A stretch of 64,000 nt of DNA, taken from Berberis thunbergii (lineage: Eukaryota > Streptophyta > Magnoliopsida > Ranunculales > Berberidaceae). Below the pieces are notes generated by a model that was not told where the DNA came from, searched no databases, and saw only the letters and a list, made by a program, of their open reading frames with translations. Position numbers and translations under genes: made by a program. The DNA lies in contig QNQO01000808.1 of NCBI GenBank assembly GCA_003290165.1, positions 372,001-436,000 on the forward strand, written 5' to 3'. Shown piece by piece: positions 56,498-64,000 of this stretch; position 1 is the first letter of the stretch; each line of letters begins with the position of its first letter.

Positions 56498-56809
56498 CAC
56501 TACACTAAATTGGCATATTTGTAACAATTCTCAAAATAATAATACTTTTAAGCTATAATAATTCAGCAAATAATTTCAAGTCAAAACTAAATTTATTTAA
56601 AAAAATGAAAAATAGTTACACAAAAAAATTGATACGATAAATTAAATCACCATTAATAGTATCACATGTAGACTCATACTCTTCATGGTGATACAATTAT
56701 TGTATCACTTTATTTGTGAAAATGTGTAAAATTGTTTTGTAGATTGTTATAGCTGAAAAGTGTTACTGTTTTGGATGAATTTTTACAAAAATGTCAATTT
56801 GGTATAGTG
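56498..56809. mobile_element. MITE, copy 3
   Basis: A 312-bp element starts CACTACACTAAATTGGC and ends GTCAATTTGGTATAGTG, with inner repeats TTTGTAACAATT / TTTTTACAAAAA. It shares the internal GATACAATTATTGTATCA palindrome with copy 2. Flanking triplets do not match. Confidence 0.7.
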
Positions 56810-56980
56810 CGATTCTACTCCTAGTAGTCTTATTTTTCATGTGCTTTAAGTACACACTTTCTAACTGCCATAAGCCACCCTTGGAGTATGCTTTGTATTT
56901 CTTTGAGCAAATTAACTAGTAAATCCTCAGACTGATGAATGAAATGCAAATACTTCTACTTATAAAGCGGGAATGGAATG

Positions 56981-57011
56981 TGATGTGGTCAAATCCTGCT
57001 CTCATTGACCT
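56981..57011 (-). mobile_element. LTR copy 3, short left piece
   Basis: GTGGTCAAATCCTGCTCTC followed by ATTGACCT aligns loosely with the 3' end of LTR copy 2 (50101-50133). Together with 62879-63473 it makes one LTR, split by the CACTA element. The duplicated triplet CCT lies at 57009-57011. Confidence 0.5.
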
Positions 57012-57039
57012 CACTACTACAAAAATGGGCAATTCTAAC

Positions 57040-57430
57040 GGATGATGTATGACAAAAAATGCCTAATCCCGACATAGGAAAAGTTATATCCGTCGGAATT
57101 GCTGGTATCGGGAAATGGATTGTCCCAGCTGATACGTCCCTTAATTCGCCAGGACTTATTTTGAATCTTGAAAAAAAAAACACAACATCCGCGAAAACAA
57201 TTTAGTGGCAACACATATATACGCCAGCTATAAAATTATAAACGCCATGACTCCAACATGGGCGGCACGTGTATACGCCGGAATGAGTTTATAACCGCCA
57301 GAAAGTCAGAATGGGCGACATGTATAACCGTCAGGAATTTAATATTATCCCCCAGGAATGAATTTATAATCGCTATGAAATTTAGTATTATACGCAAAGA
57401 ATGAGTTTATAAAATCCATGAAAATTTTCC
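57040..57430. repeat. subterminal repeats of the 5.87-kb CACTA element, left
   Basis: Repeated words such as TATAACCGCCAGAAAG, TATAACCGTCAGGAATTTA and CCCCAGGAATGAATTTATAA occur at intervals of about 30-60 bp. They differ from the ACGG palindromes of the other two CACTA elements. Confidence 0.6.
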
Positions 57431-57699
57431 CGTAATATGCGCTAAGAGGTTTTATAAATATTTAAAAAAAAACATTTACAGCTGATCTAAAAAAATATTA
57501 ATATAAAAACAAAATTTCAAATATCTGAGGTCCCAAATATGTGTCATACATCTCCGCCATGAACAAAAAAATAAATAACTAAAAAACACAAACATCTGCC
57601 AGACAGTCCAATCATATCCGCATCAGACAGTCTAATAAGCCTAATCATATCCGCATCAGATATATTACCAGAAAGCAGTGCGCTAAATCCACCTAATGG

Positions 57700-58153
57700 A
57701 ACACCATTTGAATTATGAGAGCCATCAAAAGAATGTTGTGATGGTGCACAAAAGGCATAAAGGAGGCTGAAATTGTTGACTTTGTCCCGACTGGTGTGAT
57801 GGCTGAGAGCTCTGCATGGTTCCTCGCGACTGCATAGAATTCATCAACATTATCATCATTTGTTGTTGTTGTTGAGCCCGTAAGTCCTCCAGTTCCTTCT
57901 GCATAGCCTCATGTTTGGTCTTCATTTCTAGGCACTGAGACTCCAAGAAGGCTTCTCAAATCTTTAATGCTCTCTTTGATGAACTACTAGCGCTACCCAA
58001 GGCATAAGGCACCAAATAAGGAGTCACACCATTTTCATAGCCCCAAACTCTATTTCGGGTCTTAGGACCCATCTGCTCCACATAAACTTGTGTGCGAAGC
58101 TCGTCCAAGTCTTTCGTTCCATCTTCAATTTGATATTTAAGGAAATTATCCAT
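57700..58153 (-). pseudogene. C-terminal exon of a Ptta/En/Spm-type CACTA protein
   Basis: The minus frame after an acceptor-like TTTGATAG reads MDNFLKYQIEDGTKDLDELR, then VYVEQMGPKTRNRVWGYENG and VTPYLVPYALGSASSSSKRA. A single stop follows (KI, stop, where CGA arginine seems to have become TGA). Then come ESQCLEMKTKHEAMQKELED and a glutamine-rich coiled coil. The RNRVWGYENGVTP block and the following coiled coil match the end of plant En/Spm second-gene proteins. Upstream exons were not identified. Confidence 0.55.
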
Positions 58154-58159
58154 GGAAAC

Positions 58160-60045
58160 CTATCAAATAAAAATTTATAACTATTAATAATTAAAAAAAT
58201 TAAAAAAAAAATAGTATATACTCTAGCAGAGAATCAAAATCTTAATTAATAACAAATACCCCTTATCTTAATTAATAACAAATACCCCTTTTTGTTGTGA
58301 TAGTTCATCAATTCAAGAATCATCTTTACTTGTGTGGGTGAAATGAAAGAAAAAAACATGATCTTTACTTGTGTGGGTGAAATACCCCTTTTCTCCACGC
58401 ACCTTCTTCTACATATGAACACGAAGAACATAAAAATAATTAGATTATATTAAACATCATTTTCAAACACGTGCATATGACTTCGATCCAGATGTATGCC
58501 CCATCGTTTGCTTAGCACAAATTACTTTATTAAACATCTGCCATCATGTTAGAAATTAAACAAGAACAACATTTAGTGAATCACAAAAATCTGAACTCTG
58601 TGAAACTAAAATATATAAAAGTCTAAAATATGGGAGGACTAAGAAAGTAAAGCATATACTCAAATCTATGAAAATTGGGAGGACTTCTAAAGTTGGTATG
58701 GAACTATGGAAGTAAATTGAATATGAACAAGCAACACTCGACTTCTTCTACTCATGCATTTAAGTCATCCTAAGAGAACATTTTGAACTATAGTGTGTCA
58801 GAATTACCAACAGGAAGTTACATCTGACACCATTCTATACTTGGGACTTGGGAGAACTGCACATGAATCCATTAGAAAATAAGAGAATTCTCTGTCCCTT
58901 TTCCATTCACTGTTGTCAGTACATGTTTACAAACAATATCCTAGGCTATAATTAAGGAAACTAATTATACACTTACTAAACAATAACAGATTTGCAGAGA
59001 TTTGCATATATTCTTGATCAGATTTGCAGATTTGCATATATTCTATCACATTCAACGGTATAGGATTGCAACATAACAAGTTTGCTTGCCTATCCTCAAG
59101 TCTAATCTAGTACAAAGAAGAAACCCATAGGAAGAGGCACATCTTCTAATGTTACCCTAGCAATTTTCTTGATCAGATCTACTAATTGGATCGTATTTGT
59201 TTAGTTTGTTTGGTTTTTTCATTTTTTCTGGTAGAAAAGACCCGGCATAAGGATTGCATAGATATGTTAGGCATGTCACTAAAAATCCTCAACTATATCC
59301 ATAATTTTCGCAAAAAGTGACTTCACCAAAGAATAACACCCAATTCAACAAACAAACTCCATAGAAATTACCAAACCGACCCGTACTGCTAAAAACAAAA
59401 CCAAACAAGCTGCTGCTGAAACTGAACCTGATAGGGCTGCTGCTGAAAACAGAGAAATTACTTGCTATTGCAAACAGAAAAAAAAAAAAAAAAAAAAAAA
59501 ACCCAAAAGGCCCTGAAACCGCCCTCTTTGCTGACAATATCTACATTGCTTACTAAATTCACCCTCTGACACAAAACAATCTTAGTCAAATAAAGCACCG
59601 ACGTTTCATAGCAAAAAAATAGAGCATTAAACATCCAGGAAATATCACTTTCCAGTACAATGCTTCCACCCTACTATCCCCTTTAATATCTTCTGATATA
59701 GTCAATTTTATTTTTTCCACTACGACCCATAATCATAACTAATGGCTACAAGGAAAATGTATCATTGAGAGGGCAGTTTCACTTTATTCTTAATTAGTTG
59801 CACCATTTCAATTTGATCACCCGGACACCCAAAACCATAAACTCAATCAGATTAAAACCCCCATTTCACATAATCAGAGAAGAAATTTTACCAATTTCAA
59901 TGCAATAACAATAATATGTGGTCCATGCCAGTATATGTTCATGTTAATCCAACCAAAGAACATCGACAGATCATTGCATTAACCACTTGAGCTAAATTCA
60001 ACAAAGCAATAAGATGGCAAGTATGCAAGCATGTAATATAATTCT
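58160..60045. other. interior of the CACTA element, no gene recognised
   Basis: AT-rich. A 26-bp direct repeat with ATCTTTACTTGTGTGGGTGA lies at 58321-58381. An A-run sits at 59479-59500. Nothing coding is recognised. Confidence 0.4.
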
Positions 60046-60404
60046 GTCAAAACCAGGGGCGGACCCAGGATTTCACTCCAAGGGGGGCGGAATGACAAAG
60101 TAATATTTATTGATAATAATAATTTACTAAAATAACCTTTTTCCAAAAAAAATAATTTAAGTGACAAATTTAAATACTACTATTTACTTTCTTATGTTAA
60201 GTCATAAAATAAGATATTGTATTACTTACAAAAGATGAGAAAGGTGAGAGGAATTCACCTCACCAATTTACAAAAAATATTATCTATAAATTGCAACTAT
60301 GCAACTCATACATACAAAAAGTATTATCTATAAAGGAATGTCCTTATAAGGACCCTTCAAAACACCTACTATTTCTTTCTAACTATATCATTTAACCACA
60401 TTTT

Positions 60405-60790
60405 TACAAATCTACACGTCGCGATCTCATGTTCTGAAATTGTTGCATGATGGCGTCATTTTCAATGCTATCTAAAACATCATTTTCAATGTATGCCACC
60501 AAACAATCATTCATTCAATCATCTCCCATTCGATTCCTTAGGCGACTCTTCACAATATGCATAGTTGAAAATGCCCTTTCAACTGTAGCAGTGGCAACAG
60601 GTAGAATCAATGATAATGTGATGAGTAAATAAACCATAGGATATACGACATCCTTTATTTTTCAATCATCTTCTTAGCAAGACCACCTATACCGATTATA
60701 TTTGAAAATTCACTATTTGATCGCACATCCATAATATAAGTTTTCAATTGATCTTGAAGCACCATATACACAACAATATTACAAAGTCAG
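60405..60790 (-). pseudogene. hAT transposase C-terminal (dimerisation) fragment
   Basis: Minus frames read LKTYIMDVRSNSEFSNIIGI, GLAKKMIE, then LILPVATATVERAFSTMHIV, KSRLRNRMGDD, a stop, MNDCLVAYIENDVLDSIEND and AIMQQFQNMRSRR. This is the hAT C-terminal dimerisation region of the TTF-type/MYM-type transposases, ending as they usually do. One stop sits where tryptophan is expected (TGG to TGA), and there is a frame change near 60660. The catalytic core upstream is missing, so it is dead. Confidence 0.8.
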
Positions 60791-61079
60791 TGACACTTTC
60801 CCTTTCAAGTGGATAAACAAGAAATGGAGAGAGGGATTTCATGTGACTTCAATGGCAACTACTAGAAGCCGCTGGGGTGTTATAATGTCTCGCAAAGCAG
60901 GCTTTAGTGATTCAAGTTTACAGGATGCAGTGCATTATATGATTCAAAAAAAAAATATGAAAGTAAGATAGAAGAAGACTAACCGTGACTTCAATGGGAA
61001 CACTGGTATCGACACATTGCAGAAATGGAAGTCACCCAGGCTAGAAAGGAAGTACCGAACCCCAGATTCCGCGAACAGG

Positions 61080-61290
61080 GCTGTGTGAGGAGAGACTCGA
61101 AGAAGGGGAAGCCCTAGTTGCACCGCTGCTTTGTGTGGCTGTGTGAGAGACTCGAGAGAACAATGAAGGGGAAGCCCTAGTTGCGCCTTGCGCCGCTGCT
61201 TTGTGCGGCTGTGTGAGAGACTCGGAGAAGGGGAAGCCCTAGTTGCGCTTTGTGCTGCTGTGAGGAGAGACTCGAAGAAGGGGAAGATGT
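61080..61290. repeat. tandem repeats in the 5' part of the hAT element
   Basis: Units of about 65-75 bp containing GGGGAAGCCCTAGTTGCGCC, GCTGCTTTGTG(T/C)GGCTG and GAGACTCG(A/G)(A/G)GA repeat three times. It lies at the promoter end of the minus-strand transposase. Confidence 0.75.
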
Positions 61291-61405
61291 AATAGTCAAC
61301 TTTTTTTTTTTAAATATGAACCAAAAAAAATTTATTTTTAAATTTTTTTAAAAGTTCAGGGGCTACCCCCCCTAGTCCCTGAATAGGTCCGCCCATGGTC
61401 AAAAC

Positions 61406-62459
61406 AGACGTATCGATAACCTGAGGAAAAAATTTGTTGGATCAAGAAATTCGAAAGATTTATTCAAGCAAACTGATATAGGCAAAGTCAAACCAGACAT
61501 GACATAGAAACACTTATCCAATTTATTTCCTCTAAATGCTGAGTGTTCACTGCATGTACCACTTTGTTAAAAACCTCTACTGATGAGCCAGCCTTCTGAA
61601 TTACACTGCAAACCAATAGTTGGAATATATAAGTGCAGATTGTGAACAAATTACAATAGTAAAGGATATGCTTCTATAAAAAATTAGACAACTTAATACG
61701 GCTTGTTTATGAACCCCATTTCAGAGGCATTTCGTCAAATACACAATGTGCTAGATAATTATAGTCAACAAAATATCACGTAAGTTCCTTATTGTACCAA
61801 CAAGGCAAATTATTGAGTAGAACGAGTAAATATAAAGTAATATAGACAAATAGAGCAATAAAATTTTGAAATGTGGAATTGAATAGTAGTAATATATACC
61901 CATTGTCGTGCACTTGATCGTAACGAAAGTGATCGAATACGAGGTTTTTGTACATCCTAAAATCGGTTGTTTGGGTAGTCATTACTGAAGTAAAGATGTG
62001 TGCTTAAGGGTTGGTTTTCCACTCGTTTTCTGCTATGTACAAGGGCCAAATATATTGGTATTTGGACAGAATTGCGGGTGCTGCTGGGCTGTTTTTTTCT
62101 GGTGTAAAATTGGCAGGATGTTGGTGCGAAAGAAACTAGATTTTCTGCTTTGTCTACACTTCTTGCCATGAAGCCAATATTTGAACCAACTAACTAAATA
62201 TGCCACACTCACCTTAGATCGATTGCAATGGTTGAGCCTAAATGATCGCCTTCTCCTTCTAACGCAACAAAACAAAACCACCGATCTGATCAATAATGAA
62301 TTCTATCCTATTCTCAAGTGAATGAACTACGACTACTTTCAATAGAAAGACAAATGGAAGCTTTACTTGCAGCTGGTGGTGGAGTCTCTCTTTCGAGAAG
62401 AAGAAGATGGAAATTTTAGGGTTTTTGGTTCGACTAAAAGGGGGAAGAATGGGCAGGTG
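61406..62459. other. interior of the CACTA element, right part
   Basis: No gene is recognised. Short frames at 62033-62293 and 62259-62528 (minus) have no family. This may be leader sequence of the lost transposase gene. Confidence 0.35.
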
Positions 62460-62860
62460 TCTTAAAAAGTTCGGGGCCTCGGCGGATATATAGGCCCGAC
62501 CAAAATATATATCCGCCAGGTACATCACTGCTGGTGGATATCCTAAAATTCATGGCAACTAAAACCCCATTACCAATTATGTCAATATTTAATGAGCAAT
62601 TGTGTGATAATATTTCCCGTTTTAGACTTTCATGGGGAAATAAACGCCAGTTTAGAATTTATAACCGTCTACACAAATCTTATTCATTTTTAATGAGCAT
62701 TTGAGCGGGGGAGTTTTCCTCTATGTATTTTCGTGGTGAATATAAACACTAGAACACATTATCCTGGCGGATAAAGGTGTCAAGATTTTCATTTTTTTGA
62801 TAAATACCCTTAAGTCGTCGGGAGTATGCCTTTAGTGTCATATATCATTCGCCATAATAG
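62460..62860. repeat. subterminal repeats of the 5.87-kb CACTA element, right
   Basis: Words such as TATATCCGCCAGG, AACGCCAGTTTAGAATTTAT and CTGGCGGATA repeat in both orientations up to the terminus. Confidence 0.55.
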
Positions 62861-62878
62861 CCCCTTTTTGTAGTAGTG

Positions 62879-63473
62879 CCTTGACCTGAACCTGTATAGG
62901 GAATGCACGCGAGCTAAGGACCACCGTTGTGGTGGCCGATGACACTCTGATGCTAAAGTCAGAAAATGTTTAAAGATGTCAATTGGGTTCTGTAGCGTAT
63001 CTTTTCTCATCAACTCCATGTCTTATTTATAATGCGAGAGTCCTCGTTTGGCTAGGCTTTTGGTGGCATAGTTTAGGGAAATAGATCTTGCTGGAGATCT
63101 TTTCCTAGTTGGGAGTCGTCTATGTAGAAGAGTTTTCCTACACGACTTGTACTCTTAGATCTACGGGAAATGTTTCCCTTTTGGAGTGTTGTCCATGCAA
63201 GGAAGTTTCCATGCGTGACTTATACTCTGGTATATGTTTACTAGTCGAATGTATTTTTGGCTTGCTCGTCTTAGGTGATCCCCCAGATACTTGTCCAATT
63301 AGGGCTTACAAATATTGGGCTTTACCATGTGACGTGTGGGATTAATAGGGCACTGCAACTTAGATCCAACCCCTTGCTAGATTTGGTGGGCAATCAGGTC
63401 CGCTTTGCTTTGCTGACAAGATCATCTTGACACGCGTACAACACAGATTTAAGAACGGTTTGATGTATCATCA
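62879..63473 (-). mobile_element. LTR copy 3, main piece (3' LTR)
   Basis: It is homologous to 940-1588 and 50140-50772: GGTGGCCGATGACACT, CCATGTCTTATTTATAATG, AGATCTT(N)CTGGAGATCTT. It ends TGATGATACATCAAACC on the minus strand at 63473. The sequence just outside, ACGCAGGGGGAGCAGC on the minus strand, is a polypurine tract, so this is a 3' LTR with element interior to the right. Confidence 0.7.
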
Positions 63474-63792
63474 GCTGCTCCCCCTGCGTTAGTGGGCCAT
63501 TGCATCGGTCCACTAAGTCACTTCAGAGAAACTGTACAGTCGTGATAATTGAGCCTCAAACGTCGTCTCGAGTGGCGCACATCATTAAATGAGTATGTGA
63601 CTGCTCGTAAAAGTGGGCGCGAACCCCTGGCTTTATAAGTTGTCGTATCTGCAGATGAGAGTTTTTTACTTCTGTAACTTTTCTGAAACTCCTTTTTGCT
63701 TTCATGCTTCTGTTCTCTTGCTGCAAGTGCATTTGAAAGTTCGCACTTTCTTTCATAGCCGACAATGTCAAACTCACCATTGGACAAAAGTT
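63474..63792 (-). mobile_element. retrotransposon interior with polypurine tract
   Basis: On the minus strand AGGGGGAGCAGC directly precedes the LTR, the place and composition of a polypurine tract priming plus-strand DNA. The remaining 300 bases hold no recognisable pol domain. Short frames on both strands look non-coding. Confidence 0.5.
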
Positions 63793-64000
63793 ATCATGTG
63801 AGACCCTTGTGTGGGTGGATCTGAGGGGGAGGGTGAGGGTTGGAGCCCAATAGGCCCAACAGGTTTGTGGATCCCAAGAGGGGTTGGACTAGCTACCAAG
63901 GAAAGATCATAGTCCCACATCGCCTGGGTGCGGGATGGTGATGTGCTATACATGTGCGAGGTTGGATCCCCATAGTAAGAGGCCTTTTAAAGTCGTGCGG
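63793..64000 (-). repeat. dispersed plant repeat, inverted relative of 49618-49806
   Basis: It contains GTGGATCCCAAGAGGGGTTG, ATAGTCCCACATCGCC, GCGAGGTTGGATCC and AAAGTCGTGCGG, the reverse complements of the 49.6-kb block, and runs off the window. It was inserted in the interior of the third LTR element. Confidence 0.6.

Larger units (their letters stand above)
60054..61397 (-). mobile_element. hAT element, 1.34 kb, with 8-bp duplication GTCAAAAC
   Basis: The ends are CAGGGGCGGACC and GGTCCGCCCATG, a near-perfect 12-bp terminal inverted repeat of the plant hAT type. GTCAAAAC flanks both sides exactly (60046-60053 and 61398-61405). The 8-bp duplication and the internal hAT C-terminal fragment fix the superfamily. 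The element is deleted internally, keeping the promoter-side repeats and the end of the transposase. Confidence 0.92.
57012..62878 (-). mobile_element. CACTA (En/Spm) element, 5.87 kb, with 3-bp duplication CCT
   Basis: The ends are CACTACTACAAAAATGGGC and GCCCCTTTTTGTAGTAGTG. CCT flanks both sides (57009-57011 and 62879-62881). Subterminal sequence at 57040-57430 and 62460-62860 repeats CGCCAGGAAT- and ATAACCGCC-like words. A second-gene remnant lies at 57700-58153 (minus). No TNP2 transposase is visible, so it is non-autonomous. It split an LTR and later received a hAT element at 60054-61397. Both borders are supported by the host sequence reading continuously across them. Confidence 0.85.

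Noticed and set aside
59289..59537. Frame with a long phenylalanine run
   Set aside because: It is a translation of a poly(A) stretch on the opposite strand.

Overview
The window is nuclear DNA of a flowering plant, probably a eudicot. The evidence is AT-rich intergenic sequence, plant-type introns, plant-specific families (DC1, XBAT31-type ankyrin-RING ligase, plastid terminal oxidase) and typical plant transposons. I cannot name the species. Only three ordinary genes look intact: a single-exon DC1-domain protein (3358-4137, minus), cytosolic ribosomal protein eL36 with three coding exons (36250-36796, minus), and an XBAT31-type E3 ubiquitin ligase with eight exons (44939-47383, plus). Almost everything else is transposon, transposon wreckage or spacer.

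Layout. 1-2190: gag, primer-binding-like site and LTR of a Ty3/gypsy-type element (minus), inserted into a dead Ty1/copia integrase. 3358-6950: the DC1 gene, its upstream region, and a second copy of that upstream region that has no gene attached. About 7945-26608: a probable single CACTA (En/Spm) element of about 18.7 kb. It has palindrome arrays near both ends, a broken TNP2-type transposase gene and a broken Ptta/En/Spm second gene. It also carries exon fragments of unrelated host genes: MBF1, a calmodulin-binding protein, a CNNM/CBS-domain protein and the alternative-oxidase-like PTOX. 30682-33726: a 3-kb non-autonomous CACTA-type element made almost entirely of short palindromes and a GATCA-rich minisatellite. 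40773-43577: a LINE derivative that ends in poly(A), carries only ORF1, and has a clear target-site duplication. 48.4-50.8 kb: a MITE, a dispersed repeat and a second copy of the gypsy-type LTR. 52366-52503: a tRNA-derived SINE with a 10-bp duplication. 55.0-56.8 kb: a TIR element, a foldback element and a MITE. 56.98-63.5 kb: a third gypsy-type LTR split by a 5.87-kb CACTA element (3-bp duplication CCT), itself split by a 1.34-kb hAT element (8-bp duplication GTCAAAAC).

The most interesting systems are the multi-gene-capturing CACTA element with its paired palindrome arrays, a family of four foldback hairpins whose arms differ between copies yet stay self-complementary within each copy, the ORF1-only LINE derivative, and the readable three-level nest at the right end. 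The transposons share no pathway with the three host genes. Their interaction is by insertion, by capture of exons and possibly by small RNA from the hairpins.
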